Shown here piece by piece: positions 26,838 to 35,503 of a stretch of DNA of 64,000 bases. The translations under genes were made by a program, and so were the position numbers. Source of the DNA: Sphingobacterium faecale (GTDB lineage: Bacteria; Bacteroidota; Bacteroidia; Sphingobacteriales; Sphingobacteriaceae); assembly GCF_016746095.1 (NCBI RefSeq), contig NZ_JAERTY010000009.1, positions 339,940 to 403,939 of the forward strand, read 5' to 3'. Numbering within the stretch: the stretch's first letter is position 1; every line of letters starts with the position of its first letter. Under the pieces are notes generated by a model. That model made no database searches and was not told where the DNA came from. It was given only the letters and a program-made list of their open reading frames with translations.

Positions 26838-27790
26838 TTATACCTACTTGCTAATTGTCGGGGTCTAATGATATAACAATAAATAATAGCGATCGTCGAA
26901 ACCAAGATAATACATACACATAGCCAAATCGAAAATTGGTAGTAACGTGTGACAAACCCCTCCAGTGTACCTGCGATAATAAAAAAGGGCACTGTACTGA
27001 TCAAAACTTTTGATGCTTGCTTTGTCGCGGCTTTAAAGGAGTCCAATCGGCTATAAGATTTTGGGAAAAGGATACTATTGCCCATAGCAAGGCCACAACC
27101 TCCAGCAATTATAATAACGGAAAGCTCAATCGTACCGTGTATCCATATTGCAGATATGGCTTCCGGCAATACGTCGTACTTATAAAATAGATAGTGAAAA
27201 GTTCCTACCATAATTCCATTACTGAATAGGATATAACCTGTACCTAAACTAAAAAAGGCGCCTAAGATGAAGGCGTAAAAGGCAACTTTTACATTGTTAA
27301 TGGTTATAGCCAGTGCTCCTCCCCAATTGCTTCCATCCTGATAGACGCCAGCAGGATTTCCGGCCTTAATATTATCGACCGTCATATTGACATAATGATC
27401 ACCTAAAATGAGACGGACAAACCCCTCATCGTATTGAGCGGATACAAAACCAATGAGGCTGGCAAATAAAAAAATCAATAGTGAATACAATAAAGGTCGT
27501 CGTATGGACCAGATCGCTTCAAAAACTTCAACCTTAAAAAAATGGGATATTTTGTTATTAGAGGATTTTTGATCCTTATAGATCAGCTGATGCGCACGAA
27601 TAGAAAGCTCATTGAGATATTGCTTGGTCTTACTTTGCGGATAAAAAGTCTGCGCATATGCTAGATCATTCGTCAGTTCGATATAGTTAGATGCCAATGT
27701 ATCGGGATTCACATCACCTTTATTCGTCAAATTATTTTCTATTGACAACCATTTTTCTTTATTTCGTTCTATAAAGGATGCTTCTCGCAT
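26828..27790 (-). CDS. SpoIIM-like (stage II sporulation protein M family) membrane protein
   Basis: 320 aa from the ATG at 27788-27790 (MREASFIERNKEKW). A TTG-initiated frame starts 20 codons earlier, but relatives in Bacteroidetes begin with this MREA-type sequence. The soluble helical N-terminus (1-100) is followed by about five membrane helices, with the family stretch SNGIMVGTFHYLFYKYDVLP and AIWIHGTIELSVIIIAGGCG. The organism does not sporulate as far as the window shows, so the role is a general membrane one. It heads the MoxR cluster and is divergent from the RDD gene. Confidence 0.85.
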   Translation of the reverse strand: MREASFIERNKEKWLSIENNLTNKGDVNPDTLASNYIELTNDLAYAQTFYPQSKTKQYLNELSIRAHQLIYKDQKSSNNKISHFFKVEVFEAIWSIRRPLLYSLLIFLFASLIGFVSAQYDEGFVRLILGDHYVNMTVDNIKAGNPAGVYQDGSNWGGALAITINNVKVAFYAFILGAFFSLGTGYILFSNGIMVGTFHYLFYKYDVLPEAISAIWIHGTIELSVIIIAGGCGLAMGNSILFPKSYSRLDSFKAATKQASKVLISTVPFFIIAGTLEGFVTRYYQFSIWLCVCIILVSTIAIIYCYIIRPRQLASRYKWS

Positions 27791-27942
27791 AAACTTAAGA
27801 TTACAGCTCGCTATAAACTTAGATAAAATGCTGCGTATTCCCGAATACAAAGAAAAAATAATCTATCAAAATCTTATAATGACACAGAATCTAGAGCTTT
27901 TGTAACCTAGTAATTAACATAACTCCGTAACTTCACATCGAT

Positions 27943-28674
27943 ATGAACAAACTGCTGATCAACACTCCTCAAAACGTAAACTTCGAATACAAGTTAGCTT
28001 CTGTTGGTTCACGCTGTATGGCCTTTGGCTTGGATTATGGAATCATGATACTGTATGCTATCTTCATGTTTACAGTACTTCCCAAAACGGGCGTATTCAA
28101 CTCAAACGATCCTTGGCTTAGCTGGGGAGTCTCCTCTTTTGTGACCTTACCTATATTTCTATATCCTCTTATTCTGGAGACATTAATGGAAGGACAGACT
28201 ATCGGAAAGCGGATTATGAAAATAAAAGTTGTCAAGATTGATGGCACCCGAGCTACTTTCTATCAATATTTTATACGCTGGGTCTGTAATGCCATAGACA
28301 TATTCATGAGTATGGGAGGCTTGGGACTCACGAGCATCATCCTAACGCAAAAAAGTCAGCGTATCGGAGATATAGCCGCTGAAACAGCCGTCATCAATAT
28401 CAAAGAGGATATTGGCTTAAAAGAAACACTATTTGAAGAAATTACGGCTACCCACGCTATTACATACCCAGAAGTGATTAAACTAACCGATCGGGATCTC
28501 AATGAAATCAAAGAAATATACCATACTGGATTCCGCAGAAAAAATTATACAATCATACAAGCATTGGCAGCCAAGGTTGAAATCCTACTGGGCGTAAAGG
28601 CAAATATACACCCAGAGGACTTTATAAGTCAAGTAATCAAAGACCATTACTACATGTTCAAAGAACAGAGTTAA
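27943..28674 (+). CDS. RDD-family membrane protein
   Basis: 243 aa. The RDD domain (about 15-150) has three helices and the signature SVGSRCMAFGLDYGIMILYA, where Arg and two Asp-like positions appear, then GQTIGKRIMKIKVVKIDGTR. A soluble tail (about 160-243) is unusual in length. RDD genes often sit beside SpoIIM-like genes, and this one is divergent from the SpoIIM/MoxR cluster, so the two units probably share regulation. Its biochemical role is unknown. Confidence 0.85.
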   Translation: MNKLLINTPQNVNFEYKLASVGSRCMAFGLDYGIMILYAIFMFTVLPKTGVFNSNDPWLSWGVSSFVTLPIFLYPLILETLMEGQTIGKRIMKIKVVKIDGTRATFYQYFIRWVCNAIDIFMSMGGLGLTSIILTQKSQRIGDIAAETAVINIKEDIGLKETLFEEITATHAITYPEVIKLTDRDLNEIKEIYHTGFRRKNYTIIQALAAKVEILLGVKANIHPEDFISQVIKDHYYMFKEQS

Positions 28675-28689
28675 TGATTAATGTGTAGA

Positions 28690-28722
28690 GCGGGCGAATC
28701 AGCGAATTTGCAAATCTGCCCG
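28690..28722. terminator. Possible hairpin between the convergent RDD and fabD genes
   Basis: Arms cgggc (28691-28695) and gcccg (28718-28722) flank a segment containing the palindrome atttgcaaat. The stem is short and no U-tract follows, so this is a weak bidirectional terminator candidate. Confidence 0.3.
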
Positions 28723-28727
28723 AACCC

Positions 28728-28748
28728 ATCACTAATCACTAGTCACTA
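28728..28748. repeat. Three 7-bp tandem repeats at the fabD stop
   Basis: atcacta (28728-28734), atcacta (28735-28741) and gtcacta (28742-28748) are consecutive and cover the fabD stop codon (28739-28741). They could reflect slippage that has moved the end of the protein. Confidence 0.5.
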
Positions 28749-29629
28749 ATAACCGCAGATGAGGTATGAGCTTGTCTATCGACTTTTTTGACAAGTCCTT
28801 GCAAAACATTACCTGGCCCTACTTCTACAAAGGACTCCACTCCATCAGCAAGCATATGCTGAACGGTTTGAGTCCATCTCACAGCACCTGTTAATTGAGC
28901 AATAAGATTTTCTTTGATCTTAGCAGGATCTGTATAAGGCTTAGCATCTACATTCTGGTAAATCGGACAAGTTGGAGCCGTGATAGTAGTGGCTTCTATT
29001 GCAGCCTGCAATTCGACCTTTGCGGGCTCCATCAGTGGGGAGTGAAAAGCGCCTCCGACATTCAGTTTCAACGCACGTTTTGCGCCAGCCTCGGTCAATA
29101 ATGCACAGGCTTTGTCTATCCCTGCGATGGATCCCGAAATGACTAACTGACCCGGGCAGTTATAGTTTGCTGGAACTACAACATCCTCCACCTGTGCACA
29201 GACACGTTCAACGGTTTCGTCGTCCAATCCAAGAATCGCCGCCATGGTGGAAGGCTCGACCTCACATGCCTTTTGCATCGCATTTGCTCGTTGTGCTACA
29301 AGCTTCAATCCGTCTTCGAATGACAGCGCTCCAGCTGCAACCAAAGCGGAGAATTCACCTAAAGAGTGTCCTGCGACCATAGCAGGGTTAAAGCTATCTC
29401 CCAGCGCCTTTGCAAGAATAACAGAATGCAAAAATATAGCAGGCTGTGTCACTTTCGTTTGTTTAAGATCTTCATCCGTACCGGAGAACATGATGTCCGT
29501 GATACGGAAACCCAAAATATCATTAGCCTGTTCAAATAGCGATTTTGTTTCTGCGTTCAGGTTATAAAGATCTTGTCCCATTCCAACAAATTGGGCTCCT
29601 TGACCTGGAAAAATGTAAGCTGTGTTCAT
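28739..29629 (-). CDS. fabD: Malonyl-CoA:ACP transacylase
   Basis: 296 aa. It loads malonyl groups onto acyl carrier protein for fatty-acid synthesis in the cytoplasm. The motif FPGQGAQ lies at 7-13, the nucleophile Ser89 is in VAGHSLGEFSA, and the catalytic His196 is in GGAFHSPLM. Arg114 in AQRANAM is the usual carboxylate-binding residue. The coding end runs into a short 7-bp tandem repeat, which supplies the stop codon. A -7 box lies at 29702-29709. Confidence 0.96.
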   Translation of the reverse strand: MNTAYIFPGQGAQFVGMGQDLYNLNAETKSLFEQANDILGFRITDIMFSGTDEDLKQTKVTQPAIFLHSVILAKALGDSFNPAMVAGHSLGEFSALVAAGALSFEDGLKLVAQRANAMQKACEVEPSTMAAILGLDDETVERVCAQVEDVVVPANYNCPGQLVISGSIAGIDKACALLTEAGAKRALKLNVGGAFHSPLMEPAKVELQAAIEATTITAPTCPIYQNVDAKPYTDPAKIKENLIAQLTGAVRWTQTVQHMLADGVESFVEVGPGNVLQGLVKKVDRQAHTSSAVISD

Positions 29630-29701
29630 ATGTGAATAATTATTTATGAAGGTTTGACTTTGAGTAACAGATCAGTCCGTTGACACATCACTTTAAGGTA
29701 T

Positions 29702-29709
29702 CAAAGATA
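29702..29709 (-). promoter_or_regulatory. -7 box upstream of fabD
   Basis: TATCTTTG on the minus strand, about 72 nt before the fabD ATG and overlapping the region just after the M16 peptidase stop. No good -33 element is seen, so the call rests on the -7 box alone. Confidence 0.4.
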
Positions 29710-29710
29710 G

Positions 29711-30943
29711 CTACTTTTCGGGCATAAATTTTAAAGAAACCAGGTGCTTTTCATCAAAGAATATATTTGATAATTCGAAAAGGTCCGATGCCGTGACTTT
29801 ATCAATACACGTCAATACATCCGCCAAAGAAATAACCCGACCATAATCAATAATATTTTTTGCCTCGGCGACAACCATACTCATCCTATTTTCTTCAGCT
29901 AATGCAATCTGCCCTTTAAATTTCTGCTTTGCTCTAGTCAATTGATATTCGGAAACGGGCGTATTTTTAAGCTTATTAAGCTCTTTGAAAACTAATGAAA
30001 CGGCCTTATTTAGTTTCTCCTCATCGGTACCCAAATAAATACTAATACTTCCCGTATCCTTATACATCGCAAAGTTGGACTCGATCGTGTAAGCTATACC
30101 ATACTTTTCGCGAATCCCAAGATTAAGGATGGAACTCATACCGTAGCCGCCTAACATATTGTTAAGTAAGAGTAGTGCGGTCTTCCGGTCATCGTAGACT
30201 CCAAAAGTCTGCCCCCCCAACATATAATGTGCTTGATTGATTGGTTTTTCAACAATCTGATTAATGTTGTTTACAACGGGGACAACTTGTGTCGGGCTAT
30301 CCAAGAGATTCGGTTTTATTTTTCCAAAAATACGCTCCGCCAATCGTTGCACTTGGGTCAAAGAATAATCCCCCGAAATAGCGATAACGATCTCCGAGGT
30401 ATTGTAGGTCTCCTGCATAAAACGAAGAATGTCCAATTTCGTGATGGACTTTAAATCGTCTTCTAAACCTAATATATTATGTCCCAACCCAGACCCCTGA
30501 AATAAAAGATCTTCAAAATCATCCATTATCGATTCTTCAGGACTATCCAGATAAGAAGCAATTTCATCCAACACAACACCTCTTTCCTTTTCTATTTCTG
30601 CCTCAGGAAAAGTAGAGTGAAATAAGACATCTTCAAAAAGGTCTAATGCCCGTTCCAAATAGGGATTCAGGAACGAAGCGTGCAAACAAGTGTATTCTTT
30701 TGTGGTATAGGCATTCAAATCGCCTCCAACGTGTTCCAAACGATTCAAAATCTGATTGGTCGACCGTTTTTCAGTACGCTTGAAAACAAGGTGTTCAATA
30801 AAATGAGCCATCCCAAACTTCCCCTCCTGCTCATTCCTAGATCCGGTATTTACGAGAATACAGCTATGGGTGATAACTGACTTTTGAAAATGCAATAATA
30901 TGCGTATACCGTTATCCAATTGGATAAGATTGTACTCCTTCAT
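29711..30943 (-). CDS. M16-family zinc metallopeptidase
   Basis: 410 aa, a single pitrilysin/processing-peptidase-like unit with two M16 halves. The inverted zinc motif HFIEH lies at 47-51 (His47, Glu50 catalytic, His51). The third ligand is Glu127 in KERGVVLDEI, 76 residues later, exactly as in active M16 enzymes. The second half (about 200-410) is the inactive clamp domain. It has no signal peptide, so it should act in the cytoplasm. The substrate is unknown. Confidence 0.93.
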   Translation of the reverse strand: MKEYNLIQLDNGIRILLHFQKSVITHSCILVNTGSRNEQEGKFGMAHFIEHLVFKRTEKRSTNQILNRLEHVGGDLNAYTTKEYTCLHASFLNPYLERALDLFEDVLFHSTFPEAEIEKERGVVLDEIASYLDSPEESIMDDFEDLLFQGSGLGHNILGLEDDLKSITKLDILRFMQETYNTSEIVIAISGDYSLTQVQRLAERIFGKIKPNLLDSPTQVVPVVNNINQIVEKPINQAHYMLGGQTFGVYDDRKTALLLLNNMLGGYGMSSILNLGIREKYGIAYTIESNFAMYKDTGSISIYLGTDEEKLNKAVSLVFKELNKLKNTPVSEYQLTRAKQKFKGQIALAEENRMSMVVAEAKNIIDYGRVISLADVLTCIDKVTASDLFELSNIFFDEKHLVSLKFMPEK

Positions 30944-30969
30944 TCAGATGGATTTTTTAATAATGAATG

Positions 30970-30977
30970 CAAAGTTA
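30970..30977 (-). promoter_or_regulatory. -7 box upstream of the M16 peptidase gene
   Basis: TAACTTTG on the minus strand, 26 nt before the ATG. The expected TTG at -33 is not seen at the right spacing. Confidence 0.35.
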
Positions 30978-31048
30978 CGTAATAAAAGACAAACCTACAG
31001 CATAGGCTACCCAAAGCCACTTTCGACAAAAGGCTCAATTGATGATAG

Positions 31049-31088
31049 AAAAAAAGGCACCAAAATCCTCACGCGGATCAAGGTGCCT
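31049..31088 (-). terminator. Terminator after the outer-membrane barrel gene
   Basis: Arms aggcacc (31055-31061) and ggtgcct (31082-31088) with an inner atcc/ggat pairing and a 6-nt loop. On the minus strand the stem is followed by a run of seven T residues. Confidence 0.85.
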
Positions 31089-31112
31089 GATTTGTATCCT
31101 GGCAAACTATTT

Positions 31113-33923
31113 TTACATTCTTGGAGGACGCATACCACCATGCGGACCACTATTGCTCTCCATCGGGTTCACGCCAGAGAACTTCTGTAGTTTGAATGTG
31201 AACGTCAGCATAAAGTAACGCGCTAAGCGATTCGTACGGCTATCTGTCAGAATATCACCCACTGTACGATTGATATTGGTCTGTTGATTTAGCAAGTCGA
31301 ATCCTTGAAAACGGATGGTACCTCGCTGTCCTTTCATGAACTTCTGTTCGATATAGCTATTGATGATAAAAGGATTTACATTATCACGATACCCGCTATT
31401 AAATTCCTTAGAAAGGTCTGCCCCAAAGATTGTAGTCGGAGTAATGTTGATTGAACCGATTAATGAAGGCGCAATCTTCGTAGTATTGGGCTGGGAATTA
31501 AAATCCGGAAGCGTCGATTTGGTAACATTGTAGGTATATCTCACACCTGGATTAATTTCTAGATTCTCCGATGGATTATATCTGAAAAACAGCATCTGGA
31601 AGATATTGGTATTATTCGTAACATTTTTATCAAACACTCCTCCGGTTGCTTCTCTATTGATATAGGAAATATTCTTCGTAAAGCCGACCCCACCTCCGTA
31701 CATAATGTTATACGTTTTCTCCTTTAAAGATCTACCCCAGTGATAAAAGGAATTGATCGAGTAAACAGGTTCAGATTCATTTCTATAGCCAACCTCGTTA
31801 ACATTACCTAGCCCTGAACTCAGGTATCTTCTGTTCATAGACACAATCTTATCTGTTGTTAATTCGGCTCTAAGCATCGCAAAGAAACTCTTTCCTTTCT
31901 GGAAATCACCTGTACGGAAACGTACCCTTGCGGAATGTCTAAATTCAGGGTCAAGGTCAGGGTTCCCGATAGTCGTCATCGTTTCACTTGTTGACTCGGG
32001 AAACGGAAGGATCTGGGATACGGACGGTTCTGAGGACTGCCCAGAATACTGAAACGTTATATTGGACTGTCTAGAAAACTTATACTCAAACCGAGCGATC
32101 GGGATAATATTGAAGTTCTTACGGTTGATTATAGCCGATTCGGTTGCACTAAAGGCATCTCCTTTTAACGTAGATGGTTGAACCGCAGCCCCAAGAGAGT
32201 ATTTCATCTTATCATTATCAAACATAAAACTCGTACCCAATCGGTGTGTGGTAAACGCATAGTCATAATCGTATTTATAATTTAGAACATTGGTTCCTGT
32301 ACTTCCTCTGGACTCTACCAAATTTTGCTGATTATGATTGTCATAATCATTAGTATTAAAATCATAAGTAAACTCTAACTTGCTTTTTTCGGAAAGAGGC
32401 TCAATATAAGAAACCGAAGCCCCCGCATTCCAGCTTTTATTCTCAACTTCACGATAGGTTTTCTCGTATATTTCGGCAGCTGGTCGATCGGCATTTCCCG
32501 GATCCGTAAGCCAGCGCTCCAAAACTTGGTTATACTCATTCTCCGTAACAGAATTATCATAGTTGAAGTTGAAGAATATATTGCGTCCCCTTTCATTAAA
32601 CTTGTGATTATACAATCCTGAGAAATTATACCTAGGAACAGTCGCCGTAGATCCATTATTTAGCTCTTGAAGATTATCAAAACTTCCAGAGGAAAGAAAT
32701 TTTGATGTTGAAAAGTTGTCCGTTGTATTATCATTAAATCCAATCTGAGGAGTAAATTTAACGTAATCTTTGTCTGAGATATTCCACTCTAAATTACCCT
32801 CAAAGCGATGATTTGCTCGTACACTATTATTGTTTTTTTCAGATTCTTCCGTCAATTTCTGTCCTATATACTCTGAAAAGGAGTTCGTCAATGTGCGATT
32901 GTCATCCCTCCCATAAGAATAACTCCCATACACTTTCAATTTATCTGAAAAATCATGACGAATATTAACGCCGATGGAGCCTGTATTAGTAATCCCCTCG
33001 GAGCCACCAAACATACCGCCTGGGCCTCGTCCGCCACCGCCTCCTTGTCGTCCTCTAGCTCCTCCTCCCATCGAATTAAAATCAAAGAGATTGGCATTCA
33101 TGTTATTCAGATTGCCTAATACCGACACCTGGGATTTATCCTTAAATCCCATAAACATACCCGTAGTCTGATAACGTTCTTCGGTACCGCCTCCAACGCG
33201 TAAAGTGGTTGCATAACCTTCATTATACTTGGGATCTATCTGTATATTCAACACCTTTGTAGATTCTCCGGATTTATTCCCAGTAAGATTAGCCATATCT
33301 CCAAAATCATCCACAATCTGCATCTTTTCGATGATATTAGCAGGGAGATTCTGCGTTGCTGTTTTGACATCACCTCCAAAAAAATCCTTCCCATTTATAC
33401 GCACACGAGTTACCTGCTCACCCTGAGCTGTTACATTTCCGTCTTTATCTACCTCTACTCCCTGCAATTTCTTTAGGGCATCTTCAGCAACGGAACCTTC
33501 GCGCAGTTTTAAATCTTTGGTCGAATACTCAACGGTATCTCCTTTGACCTGAATCGTAACCACTCCATTTACAACGACCTCCTCCAACATATTGGGGATC
33601 CCTAACAAGATAATGTTTGGCACCAACATCCTATTATCCTCAACGGGGGCGAATATATAGCTCTTTTCGAATGGCTCAAAACCAAGGCTAACAACTTTAA
33701 GCTTAAAAGCGCTAGCACTCAAATTATTGAAGGTATAAATCCCTCCGACCGTCGAACTAGTTTTCAGGGTATCGGCTCCTGCAATATAGTGTACCGATGC
33801 CCCTGCAATAGGTCTCGACAAAGAGTCCCTTAAAAATCCCTGCACAGTGTTGTTCGATTGTGCTTGAACGGAAAAACTAACGAATAGGGCTATCGCCGCA
33901 ATCCATGTCTTTAAAAAATCCAT
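31113..33923 (-). CDS. TonB-receptor-like outer-membrane beta-barrel protein
   Basis: 936 aa. Signal peptide (cleavage expected after VQAQ), then a carboxypeptidase-regulatory-like domain (about 25-110, VQGFLRDSLSRPIAGASVHY) and a plug-like domain (about 115-230, DALKKLQGVEVDKDGNVTAQ). A long barrel runs to the C-terminal strand ending RYFMLTFTFKLQKFSG. A Gly/Arg-rich stretch at about 284-305 (RGRQGGGGGRGPGGMFGG) interrupts the barrel start. This is the outer-membrane beta-barrel family of Bacteroidetes rather than a classical TonB receptor with a clear TonB box. The ligand is not evident. Confidence 0.85.
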   Translation of the reverse strand: MDFLKTWIAAIALFVSFSVQAQSNNTVQGFLRDSLSRPIAGASVHYIAGADTLKTSSTVGGIYTFNNLSASAFKLKVVSLGFEPFEKSYIFAPVEDNRMLVPNIILLGIPNMLEEVVVNGVVTIQVKGDTVEYSTKDLKLREGSVAEDALKKLQGVEVDKDGNVTAQGEQVTRVRINGKDFFGGDVKTATQNLPANIIEKMQIVDDFGDMANLTGNKSGESTKVLNIQIDPKYNEGYATTLRVGGGTEERYQTTGMFMGFKDKSQVSVLGNLNNMNANLFDFNSMGGGARGRQGGGGGRGPGGMFGGSEGITNTGSIGVNIRHDFSDKLKVYGSYSYGRDDNRTLTNSFSEYIGQKLTEESEKNNNSVRANHRFEGNLEWNISDKDYVKFTPQIGFNDNTTDNFSTSKFLSSGSFDNLQELNNGSTATVPRYNFSGLYNHKFNERGRNIFFNFNYDNSVTENEYNQVLERWLTDPGNADRPAAEIYEKTYREVENKSWNAGASVSYIEPLSEKSKLEFTYDFNTNDYDNHNQQNLVESRGSTGTNVLNYKYDYDYAFTTHRLGTSFMFDNDKMKYSLGAAVQPSTLKGDAFSATESAIINRKNFNIIPIARFEYKFSRQSNITFQYSGQSSEPSVSQILPFPESTSETMTTIGNPDLDPEFRHSARVRFRTGDFQKGKSFFAMLRAELTTDKIVSMNRRYLSSGLGNVNEVGYRNESEPVYSINSFYHWGRSLKEKTYNIMYGGGVGFTKNISYINREATGGVFDKNVTNNTNIFQMLFFRYNPSENLEINPGVRYTYNVTKSTLPDFNSQPNTTKIAPSLIGSINITPTTIFGADLSKEFNSGYRDNVNPFIINSYIEQKFMKGQRGTIRFQGFDLLNQQTNINRTVGDILTDSRTNRLARYFMLTFTFKLQKFSGVNPMESNSGPHGGMRPPRM

Positions 33924-33938
33924 ATATTTATTTTCTCT

Positions 33939-34673
33939 CTATTTTATTGTGCCTTGGAACCAAACCATGGTTTCCTCTTTATACGGGTTTTTTAGCGTAG
34001 CCCCTGTAGGGTTTGCTCCATAAATCCGTACGTTACTTGGCCTGTTGGTTGAATCCATCACCTTTTTTGCCTGAAAAAAATGGGTATTGATTCCCACCTG
34101 CAGCGCAATCTTATTACTTTTGAAATTTATTAAATCCAATGGTATCTCGGATTCGTAAACCAAAATATTTTTGTCGTCAAACCGAGCGACAGCGTTGATA
34201 CCATAGGTATTATCAAAAGACAAAAGACCATCTAGAACCTTACTAAAACCTGAAATTTGATAACCGCGAACGCTTTTCAACAACTCTTCTTTTATATTAT
34301 TAACATTCAGATCTTCATCCTGACCTAATGCCCGTAACCGCTCTCTATCCACATATGGAAACAGCAGCTGCGCTCCCCCTTTCTTCTTCTCATTATAACT
34401 GAGATTTACAACTACACCATTCCGTAGTGCCTCTCGCTGTAACATGTCGTCTTTAACGCATACCACAACATACAGCTTTGCCCCATCGGTACACACCCCA
34501 AAAGACCAAAATTCGCTGTCAGCGTTATAAATCTTACCCTCCCAATCGGTAAGATTTCCATCAACAACAACCTTGTCAACCTTATGAAAGGTGTAGTCCT
34601 GCTTTTTCTTCTTCTGTGCAAATAGCACGAACGGACAAAAACAGATCAGAAAAAGGATATTAAATTTATTCAT
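33939..34673 (-). CDS. Exported protein paired with the barrel protein
   Basis: 244 aa. The start is taken at the ATG coding MNKFNILFLICFCPFV, because the two upstream codons (TTG CTG) only extend a signal peptide. The mature part resembles a carbohydrate-binding/DOMON-like sandwich: KVDKVVVDGNLTDWEGKIYN, then AKLYVVVCVKDDM and IPLDLINFKSNKIALQVGIN. I cannot assign it firmly. It ends 15 nt before the barrel gene, so the two are probably made together and meet at the outer membrane. Confidence 0.7.
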   Translation of the reverse strand: MNKFNILFLICFCPFVLFAQKKKKQDYTFHKVDKVVVDGNLTDWEGKIYNADSEFWSFGVCTDGAKLYVVVCVKDDMLQREALRNGVVVNLSYNEKKKGGAQLLFPYVDRERLRALGQDEDLNVNNIKEELLKSVRGYQISGFSKVLDGLLSFDNTYGINAVARFDDKNILVYESEIPLDLINFKSNKIALQVGINTHFFQAKKVMDSTNRPSNVRIYGANPTGATLKNPYKEETMVWFQGTIK

Positions 34674-34812
34674 CAGCAATTTATGTTTACTTTTACCACA
34701 AAGAGATGTAAAAGTTTCTTTAAATCGTCAATATCTTTACAAAAAAATGAAGAAGTAGTGTAAATAAGTGTTAACATGGCGATATCACAGATAAGTTACA
34801 CATAATTAAAAT

Positions 34813-35412
34813 ATGCTTTTATCCCAATTTCAAAACGACCTTATAGAAGCCGGTTGTGACGAAGCAGGCCGTGGATGCCTCGCTGGCCCCGTCTTTGCTG
34901 CTGCAGTTATCTTCCCCAAAGACTATTATAACCCTATTCTGAATGACTCCAAGAAACTCTCGGAAAAAAAAAGAAACGAACTTCGTCCCATCATAGAAAA
35001 AGAAGCCCTTGCCTTTGCAGTATGCAGCGTGACACCACAGGAAATAGATAAAATAAATATCCATAACGCTTCCTATAAAGCAATGCACCTTGCCTTAGAT
35101 ACATTAAATGTAAAAGCAGAATTTTTAATTATCGATGGTAATAAGTTCATCCCCTACCAAGAAGTTCCGTATACCTGCATCGTAAAGGGAGATGGCAAAT
35201 ACCTGTCTATTGCTGCAGCTTCGATACTAGCGAAAACATACCGCGATGAATATATGGATGGAATAGCAGATGATTTTCCGCAGTATGAATGGAGATCCAA
35301 TAAAGGGTACCCGACTATAGTACACCGAAAAGCGGTACTAGAACACGGACCCACTATACACCACAGGCGTACCTTTCGCGTTACCGATCCACAGCTCAAA
35401 TTAGCCTTATAA
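34813..35412 (+). CDS. rnhB: Ribonuclease HII
   Basis: 199 aa. It cuts RNA in RNA-DNA hybrids and single ribonucleotides in DNA. The catalytic Asp16-Glu17 lie in GCDEAGRGCLAGPVFAAAV and Asp108 in IIDGNKF. KGDGKYLSIAAASILAKTYR carries Asp127 and the conserved helix. NDSKKLSEKKR (44-54) is a family signature. The gene is divergent from the barrel operon and convergent with yfhO across a shared terminator. Confidence 0.96.
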   Translation: MLLSQFQNDLIEAGCDEAGRGCLAGPVFAAAVIFPKDYYNPILNDSKKLSEKKRNELRPIIEKEALAFAVCSVTPQEIDKINIHNASYKAMHLALDTLNVKAEFLIIDGNKFIPYQEVPYTCIVKGDGKYLSIAAASILAKTYRDEYMDGIADDFPQYEWRSNKGYPTIVHRKAVLEHGPTIHHRRTFRVTDPQLKLAL

Positions 35413-35450
35413 AACGTTCTTGATGAACTCTAAAGCAAATATTTCAGAAA

Positions 35451-35482
35451 AAATGGGCTACTTAAAATTAAGTAGCCCATTT
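35451..35482. terminator. Bidirectional terminator between rnhB and yfhO
   Basis: Arms 35451-35463 (core gggctactt) and 35470-35482 form a perfect 13-bp stem with a 6-nt loop. A-rich and T-rich flanks let it serve both convergent genes. Confidence 0.85.
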
Positions 35483-35503
35483 CCTTTGGTATTATTCTTA
35501 CTA

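Noticed and set aside
26828..27790. Evidence of sporulation from a SpoIIM homologue
   Set aside because: SpoIIM-family proteins occur in many non-sporulating bacteria next to MoxR clusters; no sporulation gene is in the window.
27791..27850. A 20-codon upstream extension of the SpoIIM-like gene from a TTG
   Set aside because: Homologues start with the MREA-type sequence at 27790, and the extension carries no motif.
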